DNA of 12,395 nucleotides from Ruminococcus sp. UBA3767 (GTDB taxonomy: Bacteria > Bacillota > Clostridia > Oscillospirales > Ruminococcaceae). The position numbers and the translations under genes were made by a program. Each line of letters opens with the position of its first letter. The first letter of the stretch is position 1. Where the stretch lies: contig DFFV01000033.1 in NCBI GenBank assembly GCA_002371625.1, positions 1 through 12,395 on the forward strand. Direction: 5' to 3'. Positions 1 through 8,748 of the stretch are shown one piece after another. Under the pieces are notes generated by a model. It had not been told where the DNA came from and made no database searches. It saw nothing but the letters and a program-made list of their open reading frames with translations.

Positions 1-2
1 CA

Positions 3-197
<195 letters not shown>

Positions 198-202
198 TAA
201 GG

Positions 203-227
203 AAAACAGCTCTGTTTTACGACAGAG
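203..227 (+). other. Intercistronic hairpin between atpE and atpF
   Basis: The 47-nt gap after atpE can fold in two mutually exclusive ways: AAAACA (203-208) with TGTTTT (213-218), or CTCTGT (210-215) with ACAGAG (222-227). No T-run follows, so it is not a terminator. A hairpin just after the c cistron could protect the 3' end of an atpE-containing processed mRNA, which would suit the high copy number of c. That role is inference; the pairings are seen directly. Confidence 0.35.
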
Positions 228-244
228 GAACGGAGGTAGAGTAA

Positions 245-760
245 ATGATTTTTGCATCAGGCGATATAACGGATTTTATGTCCATAGACCTGACAACTAT
301 AATCGCTACTTTGCTCAATACGCTCATACTTTTCCTTGTTCTGAAGCATTTTCTTTTCGATAAGGTCAACAAGGTCGTCGATGAACGTCAGAAGGAGATA
401 AAGGAATCCTATGACAGAGCCGATGAAGCTGAAAAGAATGCTCAGAAGCTTGAGGCTGACTATAACGAAAAGATAGGACAGGCAAAGGAAGAGTCCGCCG
501 AGATCATCAGGGACGCTACCAGAAAAGCACAGGTGCGTGCCGATGAGATCATAGACGAGGCAAGAGTGGAAGCAAAGGGTATCCGCACAAATGCGGAGAA
601 CGAGATCGAGCGTGAAAAGAAGATAGCTGTAAACGCTATCAAGGACGAGATCTCGCAGATCGCATTCTCAGCAGCAGCCGCTGTTGTTGAAAAGGATCTT
701 ACCAGCGAGGATAATGAAAGACTCATTGAGAAATTCATTGACGATGTGGGTGAAGTGTAA
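245..760 (+). CDS. atpF: ATP synthase Fo subunit b
   Basis: This 171-residue protein is the peripheral stalk of ATP synthase, linking the membrane a subunit to delta and alpha. One N-terminal membrane helix (about residues 17-38, IIATLLNTLILFLVL region) is followed by the expected long, charged coiled coil rich in Glu, Lys and Ala. The length is normal for the family. The start at 245 is set by a GGAGG site ending about 9 nt upstream; an internal Met at residue 12 is possible but has no comparable site. The stop codon overlaps the atpH start in TAATG (758-762), implying translational coupling. Expression is expected to follow the atp operon. Confidence 0.95.
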   Translation: MIFASGDITDFMSIDLTTIIATLLNTLILFLVLKHFLFDKVNKVVDERQKEIKESYDRADEAEKNAQKLEADYNEKIGQAKEESAEIIRDATRKAQVRADEIIDEARVEAKGIRTNAENEIEREKKIAVNAIKDEISQIAFSAAAAVVEKDLTSEDNERLIEKFIDDVGEV

Positions 761-1308
761 TGGCAGGAAGCGTTGAGAATGTTTACAGCACAGCGCTTTT
801 TGAGCTGTGTGAGGAGCAGGGCACTCTGGATAATACATACGATGAGCTTTCGCAGGTGTCCGGTATCATCTTTGACGGCACGCAGAGCGAGTTCGTTGAA
901 ATGCTCTCATCACCGCTCATATCTTTTGCGGATAAGCAAAAAGCACTTGAAAATGTGTTCGGCGGCAGGGTGAGCGATACCGTGCTCGATTTTCTGTGCG
1001 TTGTTACACAAAAGGGAAGAATAAAGCAGCTGCCTGCTATCACGCAGGAGCTTAAAAAGCTGTATCATGAAAAGAAAAACATACTTGAGGTCTCGGCAAC
1101 TACCGTGCACCCGCTTTCACCGGCGCTGAGGGAAAAGCTGATAAATAAGCTGAGCAGCGTTTCGGGAAAGAGTATAATACTTCACGAAAAACAGGATAAG
1201 ACCATACTCGGCGGAATCGTGCTGAGATATGGCAATACTGAGATAGATTCCAGCGTAAAAAGCAAGCTGGATAAAATAAGATCTCAGATCGACAGTGCTA
1301 TCGTTTAA
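760..1308 (+). CDS. atpH: ATP synthase F1 subunit delta
   Basis: This 182-residue subunit caps the F1 head and joins it to the b stalk. The N-terminal part (about residues 1-105) is the helical OSCP-like domain. The C-terminal part has the typical L-x-x-K-L pattern and the conserved late motif ILGGIVLRYGNTEIDSS, where the GG-x-x-x-x-x-G-x-x-x-x-D-x-S residues are diagnostic. The length matches the family. Its ATG shares a base with the atpF stop and has only a weak Shine-Dalgarno sequence (GTGGGTGAAG), so coupled re-initiation is likely. The next gene, atpA, begins 36 nt after the stop. Confidence 0.95.
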   Translation: MAGSVENVYSTALFELCEEQGTLDNTYDELSQVSGIIFDGTQSEFVEMLSSPLISFADKQKALENVFGGRVSDTVLDFLCVVTQKGRIKQLPAITQELKKLYHEKKNILEVSATTVHPLSPALREKLINKLSSVSGKSIILHEKQDKTILGGIVLRYGNTEIDSSVKSKLDKIRSQIDSAIV

Positions 1309-1344
1309 TAGCATTCAAATTTATTGAAAGGTTCGGTCTTTGTT

Positions 1345-2859
1345 ATGAAATTACGACCTGATGAGATCACGGGATTGATAAAACAGCAGATAAAGGACTA
1401 CCGCTCAAAGCTCGTGCTTGACGATGTAGGCGCTGTGTGTACGGTCGGTGACGGTATTTCAAGAGTTCACGGCATAGATAAGTGTATGTCGGGCGAGCTG
1501 CTGGAGTTCTGCAACGGTACATACGGTATGGCGATGAATCTTGAGCAGGACTTTGTCGGCTGCGTGCTGCTCGGCTCTGAGGAAGGTATTACCGAGGGTT
1601 CGAGCGTTAAAAGAACCGGAAAGATAGTTTCCGTTCCCGTCGGAGATGCAATGCTGGGCAGAGTTGTAAATGCCCTTGGCGCACCGATCGACGGAAAGGG
1701 AAATATCCTTACAGATGAGTACAGACCTGTTGAAAGCCCCGCTTTCGGAATAATTACAAGACAGTCTGTAAACAGACCGCTGCAAACAGGTATCAAGGCT
1801 ATCGACTCGATGATACCGATAGGCAGAGGACAGCGTGAGCTTATAATCGGCGACAGACAAACAGGTAAAACTACTATCGCTCTTGATACTATCATCAACC
1901 AGAAGGGCAAGGACGTTATCTGTATCTATGTCGCTATCGGACAGAAGCGTTCAACCGTCGCTAATGTCGTTGATACACTTACCAAAAACGGCGCTATGGA
2001 TTATTGCGTTGTCGTTTCGGCAACAGCTTCCGAGATGGCACCGCTGCAGTATATCGCTCCTTATGCGGGCGTTGCTATGGCAGAGTATTTCATGCTTCAG
2101 GGCAAGGATGTGCTGTGCGTTTACGATGACCTCTCAAAGCACGCCGTTGCATACAGAACAATGTCGCTTCTGCTCAAAAGACCTACCGGCAGAGAAGCGT
2201 ACCCCGGAGATGTTTTCTATCTCCATTCAAGACTGCTCGAAAGAGCCTGCTGCCTGAATAAAGAAAACGGCGGCGGTTCAATAACCGCACTGCCTATCAT
2301 CGAAACTCAGGCAGGCGACGTTTCAGCATATATCCCGACAAATGTCATATCTATAACCGACGGTCAGATATTCCTTGAAACAGAGCTTTTCTTCTCGGGC
2401 GTAAGACCTGCCGTAAACCCCGGTATCTCGGTATCAAGAGTCGGCGGAAGTGCGCAGATAAAGGCTATGAAGAAGGTTTCAGGTCCGCTCAAGCTGCTCT
2501 ATTCGCAGTACAGAGAGCTTCAGAACTTCTCACAGTTCGGCTCGGATCTTGACCAGGATACCAAGGACAGACTTGCTCAGGGCGAAAGAATAGTTGAAGT
2601 GCTCAAGCAGAGCAAAAATTCACCTATGGACGTTGAAAAGCAGGTAGTAATGATCTATGCCGTGGTAAACAATTACCTCAAGGATATTCCCGTTGCGGAT
2701 ATCAGGGAGTTTGAGGACGATCTTCTCAAGGAGATCGGGGAGAGCCACCCGGATATCTATTCCTCTATAACGCAGACAAAGGAACTTACTAAAGAGAACG
2801 AGCAGGCTATCAAGGAAGTCCTGAAGAGCTATACCGAGAAATTCCTCAAATCGAAATAA
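1345..2859 (+). CDS. atpA: ATP synthase F1 subunit alpha
   Basis: This is the non-catalytic nucleotide-binding subunit, three copies per F1. I chose ATG 1345, giving 504 residues, because [12 protein letters not shown] is the standard alpha N-terminus. An in-frame TTG at 1324 would add seven residues but would lie on top of the GAAAGG that probably serves as ribosome binding site. The Walker A loop GDRQTGKT is at residues 169-176 (Lys175). The arginine finger lies in S-V-S-R-V-G-G (Arg365), which reaches the catalytic site of beta. The C-terminal helical domain is intact. The spacing of GAAAGG to the chosen ATG is slightly long (13 nt). Confidence 0.97.
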   Translation: MKLRPDEITGLIKQQIKDYRSKLVLDDVGAVCTVGDGISRVHGIDKCMSGELLEFCNGTYGMAMNLEQDFVGCVLLGSEEGITEGSSVKRTGKIVSVPVGDAMLGRVVNALGAPIDGKGNILTDEYRPVESPAFGIITRQSVNRPLQTGIKAIDSMIPIGRGQRELIIGDRQTGKTTIALDTIINQKGKDVICIYVAIGQKRSTVANVVDTLTKNGAMDYCVVVSATASEMAPLQYIAPYAGVAMAEYFMLQGKDVLCVYDDLSKHAVAYRTMSLLLKRPTGREAYPGDVFYLHSRLLERACCLNKENGGGSITALPIIETQAGDVSAYIPTNVISITDGQIFLETELFFSGVRPAVNPGISVSRVGGSAQIKAMKKVSGPLKLLYSQYRELQNFSQFGSDLDQDTKDRLAQGERIVEVLKQSKNSPMDVEKQVVMIYAVVNNYLKDIPVADIREFEDDLLKEIGESHPDIYSSITQTKELTKENEQAIKEVLKSYTEKFLKSK

Positions 2860-2872
2860 GGAGCTTTAGCTT

Positions 2873-3739
2873 ATGGCAACGGCTAATATGAAGGATGTAA
2901 AAAGGCGCATAAAAAGCGTTGAGAGCACAAAGCAGATAACCAAAGCCATGCAGCTCGTCGCAACGTCGAAAATGCGTCGTGCAAAGGAAAGAGCAGTGGC
3001 GGTGCAGCCGTTTTTTGAAACTCTTTTCAATTCAATGTGCGAAATATCACGGGATAACGATTTTACATCCGTTTTTACAAGTAAAGTCGAAAAAAAGAAT
3101 ACACTTATGATAGTTATTGCAGGCGATAGAGGTCTTGCAGGCGGCTTTAATGTCAATGTACTCAAAAAAGCTGCCGCAAAAGCCGATGACCTGAAGCAAA
3201 AGGGCAGAACAGTCAGCATAATGGCTATCGGCAAAAAGGCTGTGGAGTATTTCAGCAAGCGTGATTATAACGTTACCGATACTTTCAGCGAGATAGCCGA
3301 GGGGCTGAGTATGTACGGCGCAATGGATATCGCAGAGGACGTGGCTTCACGCTTTAAAAAAGGCGAGTTTGACAGCGTTGACCTGATATATACCACTTTT
3401 GTTTCCGCAATAACGCAGGAACCGTGTGAAATGGCTATACTTCCTGTTGAAAACCTCACCTCGTGGGGAGGACAGCGCCATGCTTCGTGCGTGTACGATC
3501 CGTCGCCCGAGGAGGTCTTTGAGGGAATGATACCCTCGTATCTGTGCGGATTGCTCTATTCGGCAATAGTCGATTCGTTTGCTTCCGAGCAGGCGGCAAG
3601 GCGTGCAGCAATGGAATCTGCATCGGATAACGCCGATGAGATGATCGAGAACCTGTCGCTGATGTATAACCGTGCAAGACAGGCACAGATAACTCAGGAG
3701 CTGACCGAGATAAGCTCTGCAAGCCTTAATGACTCTTAG
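2873..3739 (+). CDS. atpG: ATP synthase F1 subunit gamma
   Basis: This 288-residue protein is the central rotor shaft that couples c-ring rotation to the beta catalytic sites. The N-terminal helix has the classic gamma signature (I-K-S-V-x-S-T-K-Q-I-T-K-A-M-x-L-V-A). The matching C-terminal helix contains the Y-N-R-A-R-Q-A-x-I-T-Q-E-L-T-E-I motif; together they form the antiparallel coiled coil. The middle Rossmann-like domain includes the GDRGLAGGFN motif. The length is normal. The AAGGAG site (2858-2863) overlaps the atpA stop codon and lies 9 nt before the ATG, so the two genes are probably coupled. Confidence 0.97.
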   Translation: MATANMKDVKRRIKSVESTKQITKAMQLVATSKMRRAKERAVAVQPFFETLFNSMCEISRDNDFTSVFTSKVEKKNTLMIVIAGDRGLAGGFNVNVLKKAAAKADDLKQKGRTVSIMAIGKKAVEYFSKRDYNVTDTFSEIAEGLSMYGAMDIAEDVASRFKKGEFDSVDLIYTTFVSAITQEPCEMAILPVENLTSWGGQRHASCVYDPSPEEVFEGMIPSYLCGLLYSAIVDSFASEQAARRAAMESASDNADEMIENLSLMYNRARQAQITQELTEISSASLNDS

Positions 3740-3779
3740 CGCTAAGGGTAAAGGAAAAGGATATACAGGGTAATTTGAT

Positions 3780-3989
3780 ATGAAAGATTTCCGCAAAAGA
3801 ATACTGCTGTGGCTGATAGGTGTTGCAGTGTTCGTTGTCAGCGTTGATGTTATAGTCTGGCTGTTTGAAAGGTTCGTTTTCTCAAAGGATTATGAATTCA
3901 CAGTCAAATGGGGCATAACCGTGCCGCTGGTGTTATACTTTATCTTTACCTTTGGTTATTGGTGCACCAAAAAGTTCAAGAAAAAATGA
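3780..3989 (+). CDS. Small two-helix membrane protein inside the atp operon
   Basis: This is a 69-residue protein that I do not recognise. The N-terminus is basic (KDFRKR), followed by a hydrophobic helix at about 8-29 that contains an Asp (D23), a short loop with charged residues (S35-E39), a second helix at about 44-62, and a Lys-rich tail (KKFKKK). By the positive-inside rule both ends face the cytoplasm. It sits between atpG (40 nt gap) and atpD (54 nt gap), a place where standard atp operons have no gene. CAGGG 9 nt upstream of the ATG is a modest ribosome binding site. Base use resembles the neighbours. AtpI and AtpZ are also small membrane proteins of atp operons, but they normally lie upstream of atpB, and I see no specific motif linking this protein to either. 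A role in ATP synthase assembly or ion handling is only suggested by position. Confidence 0.75.
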   Translation: MKDFRKRILLWLIGVAVFVVSVDVIVWLFERFVFSKDYEFTVKWGITVPLVLYFIFTFGYWCTKKFKKK

Positions 3990-3991
3990 CC

Positions 3992-4010
3992 GCAGGGATG
4001 ATACCCTTGC
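3992..4010 (+). other. Hairpin followed by TTTT upstream of atpD
   Basis: GCAGGG (3992-3997) pairs with CCCTTGC (4004-4010) through six base pairs with one bulged T and a 6-nt loop, followed by TTTT and then a run of A. It resembles a weak attenuator or an mRNA-processing hairpin rather than a full terminator, because the stem is short and atpD must be transcribed through it. Confidence 0.3.
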
Positions 4011-4043
4011 TTTTAAAAAAACGTTTTGAAAGGCGGTAAATAA

Positions 4044-5459
<1,416 letters not shown>

Positions 5460-5479
5460 TATCCAACAGGAGATAAAAC

Positions 5480-5881
5480 ATGACTCCATACACAATTAAA
5501 ATAATCACACCTGAAAAAACCTTTTTTCAGGGAGAAACAACTCAGATAATAGCTAAGACCACCACAGGCAACGTGGGTATCCTTAAAGGGCATATACCAT
5601 ACGTTGCAAACCTCGTTTCTTCACCGTTTCTGATAGAAGTTGACGGAACACTGAAAGAGGCGGCAATATCGGGCGGCATAATCAAGGTATCGCCTGATAA
5701 TGTCACTGTTGTGACCAATGCTATCGAATGGGCGGACGAGATAGATGTTGCAAGAGCCGAACGTTCAAAAAAGAATGCTGAGGAAAGAATGAAAAGAAAC
5801 GAGAGCCAAAAGGAGTTCGACAGGGCTGAGAAAAAGCTGAAGCGAGCACTCAACAGGCTTATCGTTGCAGGGAAAAGATAG
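5480..5881 (+). CDS. atpC: ATP synthase F1 subunit epsilon
   Basis: This 133-residue subunit is part of the rotor stalk and usually limits wasteful ATP hydrolysis. The N-terminal beta-sandwich starts with the typical I-x-I-I-T-P-E-K-T-F-F-x-G pattern, followed by GNVGILKGHIPYV and the S-G-G-I-I-K-V-S-P-D-N-V-T-V-V-T strands. The C-terminal part (about 85-133) is the two-helix, charge-rich domain and appears complete. AGGAG (5468-5472) lies 7 nt before the ATG. It is the last gene of the atp operon proper and is followed by a stem-loop. Confidence 0.95.
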   Translation: MTPYTIKIITPEKTFFQGETTQIIAKTTTGNVGILKGHIPYVANLVSSPFLIEVDGTLKEAAISGGIIKVSPDNVTVVTNAIEWADEIDVARAERSKKNAEERMKRNESQKEFDRAEKKLKRALNRLIVAGKR

Positions 5882-5888
5882 TTAGTAA

Positions 5889-5932
5889 AAGTCAAAGCCG
5901 GGCGGGATACTGCTGAGGCTTTGGCTTGTTTT
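5889..5932 (+). terminator. Candidate (possibly leaky) terminator of the atp operon
   Basis: AAGTCAAAGCC (5889-5899) pairs with GGCTTTGGCTT (5917-5927) through 11 positions including one T-G, which is a U-G wobble in + strand RNA. The loop is 17 nt and a short interrupted T-run (GTTTT) follows. The long loop and short T-run suggest incomplete termination. Only about 30 nt remain before the next start codon, with no promoter visible there. Confidence 0.5.
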
Positions 5933-5961
5933 GCTGAAAAGAAAAAAAGAGGGCTTATATT

Positions 5962-6462
5962 ATGAAACAAAGAATAATAGCGGTATTTGCAATGCTGGCT
6001 GTATGCTTTTGCTTCGCATCCTGCGGTGATGATTCTACCAGCCTGGACCTGACAGACCTGCTGCCCGTTCAGAATACTCAGCAGGACAGCCTGCCTGAAT
6101 CCTCAGAGAACGAGGACGAAATGGTGATGCTTGTATTTAAGACAGAGCCAAAGGGCGAGCTTGCAAAAAAGCAGGAAAAAACAGAATATAAGGTCTACTA
6201 TTCAGGGCGTGTAAAGGACGAGGAAGAAGGCACGCAGAAGACTATAACGAGTGCAGAGCTTGAAAAGCTGAAAAAATATGCAGCCGATATTATAGACAAG
6301 AAGATCGAATCAAAATTTGAAGGCGGCAACGTTGACCTTGATATCACAGTTGCGGCTTATACTAAAGACAGCAAGACTTACCAGCTTTCAGCAATGGATA
6401 AGTGCAGCATAGACGGATTCGACGAGATGTATAAGATAGTTAATGATAAGTTCAAGGGGTAA
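5962..6462 (+). CDS. Predicted lipoprotein of unknown function
   Basis: This is a 166-residue protein that I cannot assign to a named family. The N-terminus is a type II signal peptide: basic MKQR, a hydrophobic stretch at 5-18, and a lipobox-like F-A-S-C with the lipidated Cys at residue 21. A Ser/Asp/Glu-rich linker (about 22-55) follows, then a small soluble domain with mixed charge (about 55-166). It would be anchored on the outer face of the cell membrane. AGAGGG 8 nt before the ATG supports the start. It is preceded by the stem-loop after atpC and followed, after 35 nt, by a phosphate transporter gene, so it may be co-transcribed with that gene. A substrate-related role is not shown by the sequence. 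Confidence 0.8.
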   Translation: MKQRIIAVFAMLAVCFCFASCGDDSTSLDLTDLLPVQNTQQDSLPESSENEDEMVMLVFKTEPKGELAKKQEKTEYKVYYSGRVKDEEEGTQKTITSAELEKLKKYAADIIDKKIESKFEGGNVDLDITVAAYTKDSKTYQLSAMDKCSIDGFDEMYKIVNDKFKG

Positions 6463-6497
6463 AGGAAAGTTTGGAAAAGTAAAAGGAGAGTAATGTT

Positions 6498-8273
6498 TTG
6501 AACATTTTTAACATCATTGCAGCTGTCGGAGGACTGGCGTTTTTCATGTACGGTATGAATACGCTAAGCTCGGGGCTTGAAAAGGCTTCGGGCGGCTTGC
6601 TTGAAAAGGTACTGGCTAAAATGTCGGGTAATATCTTTACAAGTATATTCTTCGGTGCAGTCGTTACCGCAGCAGTCCAGTCATCAACAGCAACGACCGT
6701 TATCGTTATAGGTCTTGTTAATGCGGGCATACTCAAGCTCAGGGGAGCTGTGGGCATCATCATGGGCGCTAATATCGGCACCACCATGACAGCGCAGATA
6801 CTAAGGCTCACAAAGCTCGAAGGCTCGGGAGAGGGCAATTTCTTTATAAACTTTATAAAGCCGACCAACTTCTCGGCGATACTTGCAATAGCAGGCATCA
6901 TTCTTATAATGTTCTCAAAGAGAAGCAAGAAGAAAAATGTCGGTGAGATACTTATCGGCGTTGCTATTCTCTTTACGGGAATGACTATAATGAGAAATGC
7001 TGTCGAGCCGATGGCGCAGATGGAGATATTCAAGAAGATATTCCGTGTGCTTGAAAATCCGCTGCTCGGTATCCTTGCAGGTGCAGTTGTAACGGTATGT
7101 ACACAAAGCTCTGCCGCTGCCGTTGGTATCCTTCAGGCTATCTCCGGCTCGGGTGCGATAGTTTTTGCATCAGCTTTCCCGATAATCATGGGCACGAATA
7201 TAGGAACCTGCGTAACACCGCTGCTTTCAAGCCTTAATTCTTCAAAGAACGCAAAGCGTGCAGGTCTTTTGCACTTCTACTTCAACCTTATAGGTACCAT
7301 CATTTTCCTCATAGCTATATATACTATCCAGTATACAGTAGGCTGGTCGTTCTGGGATAAGGAGTTCACAACGGGAGATATCGCAAACTTCCATACAATA
7401 TTCAATATCGTTGTTACCTGCATCTTTATTCCGTTTGCGGGATTGCTTGAAAAGCTCGCCTGCATGACGGTAAGAGATAAGCCGGGCGAGGACGATGACG
7501 AGCTTGAGGAGGATACCCTTGACGAGAGATTTCTTGTTACCCCTAATGTCGCTATCGCTCAGACAAGCGAAGCTGTCGTTCAAATGGGCATACAGGCGCA
7601 GAAGAACTTCAAGTCCGTTGTAGCTCTTTATGAGGAATACAGTCCTAAGCTCGTTGAGAAGATAAGAGAGCGTGAGGATACTATCGACAGGCTCGAGGAC
7701 AGGGTAGGGCAGTACCTTATCAAGCTCAATGACTGCGGACTCAATGAGGACGAATCACGAAAGGTGACCGCTTATTTCCACCTTATATCAGAATATGAGA
7801 GGATAGGCGACTACACAATAAATATCCTTGAAACAGCACAGGCGCTGTTTGATGAGGAGGTCGAGTTCTCACCCGATGCCAAAAAGGAACTGAGCGTAGT
7901 ATTTGCAGCTATCTCCGAGATAATAGAGCTTGCTATCAAGGCTACAAAAACTATGGAGATCGAGGATATGATCGAGATAGAGCCTCTTGAGGAGGTCGTT
8001 GACCGACTGGTCGAGGAGCTTAAAGCTATACATATCAACCGGGCAAAGAGCGGTATCTGTAAGGTCGATGTCGGCGTGCATTTCATAGATATACTCACCA
8101 ACGTTGAGAGAATATCCGACCACTGCTCCAACATTGCGGTCTACCTGCTCGCCAGCAGACAGGAATACTCAACGCTCAAAAAGCACGAGTACCTTGAAAA
8201 ACTCCACAGGAACGGTCCTAAGACCTACGAGGAAAAGATCGAGGAATATTCAAAAAAATATGTGATAGCATAA
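6498..8273 (+). CDS. Na+/phosphate cotransporter family protein with PhoU-like domain
   Basis: This 591-residue membrane protein belongs to the NptA/YjbB-type Na/Pi-cotransporter family. The membrane part (about 1-320) has the two inverted-repeat signatures: QSST at residues 61-64 and QSS at 203-205, each followed by a small-residue-rich helix. The cytoplasmic part (about 340-565) is PhoU-like, with the paired motifs S-E-Y-E-R-I-G-D-Y and T-N-V-E-R-I-S-D-H (the E-R-I-x-D repeat), and probably senses or gates. Translation starts at TTG 6498, supported by AGGAG (6484-6488) 9 nt upstream; the nearby ATG at 6493 runs into a stop after two codons. Family knowledge gives Na+-coupled phosphate movement, though the direction and physiological substrate are not proven for many bacterial members. 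A strong terminator follows. Confidence 0.9.
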   Translation: MNIFNIIAAVGGLAFFMYGMNTLSSGLEKASGGLLEKVLAKMSGNIFTSIFFGAVVTAAVQSSTATTVIVIGLVNAGILKLRGAVGIIMGANIGTTMTAQILRLTKLEGSGEGNFFINFIKPTNFSAILAIAGIILIMFSKRSKKKNVGEILIGVAILFTGMTIMRNAVEPMAQMEIFKKIFRVLENPLLGILAGAVVTVCTQSSAAAVGILQAISGSGAIVFASAFPIIMGTNIGTCVTPLLSSLNSSKNAKRAGLLHFYFNLIGTIIFLIAIYTIQYTVGWSFWDKEFTTGDIANFHTIFNIVVTCIFIPFAGLLEKLACMTVRDKPGEDDDELEEDTLDERFLVTPNVAIAQTSEAVVQMGIQAQKNFKSVVALYEEYSPKLVEKIREREDTIDRLEDRVGQYLIKLNDCGLNEDESRKVTAYFHLISEYERIGDYTINILETAQALFDEEVEFSPDAKKELSVVFAAISEIIELAIKATKTMEIEDMIEIEPLEEVVDRLVEELKAIHINRAKSGICKVDVGVHFIDILTNVERISDHCSNIAVYLLASRQEYSTLKKHEYLEKLHRNGPKTYEEKIEEYSKKYVIA

Positions 8274-8277
8274 ATTA

Positions 8278-8314
8278 AAGCCATATCGCACGCAGCGGTA
8301 TGGCTTATCTTTTT
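8278..8314 (+). terminator. Strong rho-independent terminator after the phosphate transporter gene
   Basis: AAGCCATATCGC (8278-8289) pairs with GCGGTATGGCTT (8295-8306) over 12 positions with a single U-G wobble and a 5-nt loop, followed by ATCTTTTT. It starts 5 nt after the stop codon and should end the lipoprotein-transporter transcript before the antisense-oriented small RNA region. Confidence 0.9.
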
Positions 8315-8325
8315 GAAAAAAGCTC

Positions 8326-8373
8326 AAAAAAAGATTTAATACTCACTCCTGCATCAGAAGTAAGTATTAAATC
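8326..8373 (-). terminator. Terminator of small RNA A
   Basis: On the - strand the hairpin 8373-8333 pairs 11 bp, then continues through two U-G wobbles with 3-bp segments to a 3-nt loop, and is followed by seven T (8332-8326). On the + strand the same hairpin has two C-A mismatches and no T-run, so it reads only on the - strand. Confidence 0.75.
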
Positions 8374-8374
8374 C

Positions 8375-8392
8375 ATGGAATTATGAAAGGGA
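8375..8392 (-). repeat. Shared 18-nt C/U-rich motif, copy A
   Basis: On the - strand it reads UCCCUUUCAUAAUUCCAU and is identical at all 18 positions to 8731-8748. It lies directly 5' of the terminator hairpin and is predicted to be unpaired. UCCCUUUC is complementary to GAAAGGGA-like ribosome binding sites, so it may be the target-pairing region. Confidence 0.65.
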
Positions 8393-8504
8393 AATTTAGA
8401 ATAATTCTTTATTAGTGAACCCTTCAGGCTTATATTGGGGAACCTAAAGGATATAGCCGTCTTTTTTGGTTGCCGCAACTGCTCTTGTCCCTTGCGACAA
8501 CTAT

Positions 8505-8540
8505 ATAATAACAGCTCTGTGTGAATTGAATATGAATTTT
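8505..8540 (-). promoter_or_regulatory. Promoter and candidate operator of small RNA A
   Basis: The - strand carries an extended -10 element, TGTTATTAT (8513-8505). Upstream are two hexamers, TTCATA (8536-8531) and TTCACA (8525-8520), separated by 5 nt, so they repeat every 11 bp. The distal hexamer sits near -35 but 20 bp from the -10 box, too far for a normal sigma-A promoter, which suggests activator dependence. The 36-bp block matches copy B at 30 positions with identical spacing. The hexamers fit the TT(A/C/T)A(C/T)A pattern of Bacillus PhoP sites; this is a resemblance, not proof. Confidence 0.5.
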
Positions 8541-8687
8541 CGGGAGGTTTCCAAAATTTTTTGTGAGTTTTTTTGGACTATTGAAATCCCATCGCTAAAG
8601 GGCTTGCGGCGCTTTTGGTGAAAAAGTTCATAAAAAGTATGCAAAAAATATTTGTGTACTAAGTTCATATTCTGCGTAAATGCGCAT
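8541..8687. other. A/T-rich spacer between the two small RNA units
   Basis: About 150 bp with no gene. It holds the upstream side of the copy A promoter and the sequence past the copy B terminator. Two copies of AGTTCATA occur on the + strand (about 8625-8632 and 8662-8669). Nothing else is supported. Confidence 0.4.
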
Positions 8688-8726
8688 AAAAAAATTAAAA
8701 CTCATTCTTAGGGAATGAGCTTTAAT
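8688..8726 (-). terminator. Terminator of small RNA B
   Basis: On the - strand a 14-position stem (8726-8713 with 8707-8694) includes one G-U wobble and encloses the loop CCUAA, followed by a T-run to 8688. The wobble is a C-A mismatch on the + strand, which has no T-run, so the direction is clear. Confidence 0.75.
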
Positions 8727-8730
8727 CTTT

Positions 8731-8748
8731 ATGGAATTATGAAAGGGA
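8731..8748 (-). repeat. Shared 18-nt C/U-rich motif, copy B
   Basis: It is identical to 8375-8392 and also lies just 5' of the terminator stem (4 nt away here, 1 nt in copy A). Perfect conservation between otherwise diverged RNA bodies points to function in the RNA. Confidence 0.65.

Larger units (their letters stand above)
8326..8500 (-). ncRNA. Candidate small RNA A (distal copy of a tandem pair)
   Basis: This is a predicted - strand transcript of about 172 nt from near 8498-8501 to the T-run at 8332-8326. In RNA order it has a 5' hairpin (8501-8469; GUUG and CGCAA arms joined by a U-G wobble), a second stem (8458-8451 with 8435-8427, one bulge), an A/U-rich segment with a small AGAAU/AUUCU hairpin, the C/U-rich motif at 8392-8375, and a terminator hairpin. 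Non-Watson-Crick positions in the 5' hairpin and terminator are C-A on the + strand but G-U on the - strand, which argues for - strand RNA. It lacks a convincing ORF. Its promoter, 18-nt motif and terminator layout match copy B, while the middle differs. I cannot name an Rfam family. Confidence 0.6.

Noticed and set aside
1324..1344. Upstream TTG start for atpA
   Set aside because: It would add seven residues not found in alpha subunits and would overlap the only ribosome binding site; ATG 1345 gives the standard N-terminus.
3735..3746. Palindrome CTTAGCGCTAAG at the atpG stop codon as an operator or terminator
   Set aside because: It includes the stop codon, leaves no loop for a stable RNA hairpin and has no T-run; it is too short and isolated to call.
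6452..7033. - strand ORF of 193 codons within the phosphate transporter gene
   Set aside because: It overlaps the conserved first transport repeat on the other strand and has a low-complexity hydrophobic composition typical of the antisense of membrane genes.
8504..8509. TATAAT on the + strand as a forward promoter
   Set aside because: No -35 element at suitable spacing and no downstream + strand gene nearby; the same bases are explained as the - strand -10 region shared with copy B, where the + strand hexamer is not kept.
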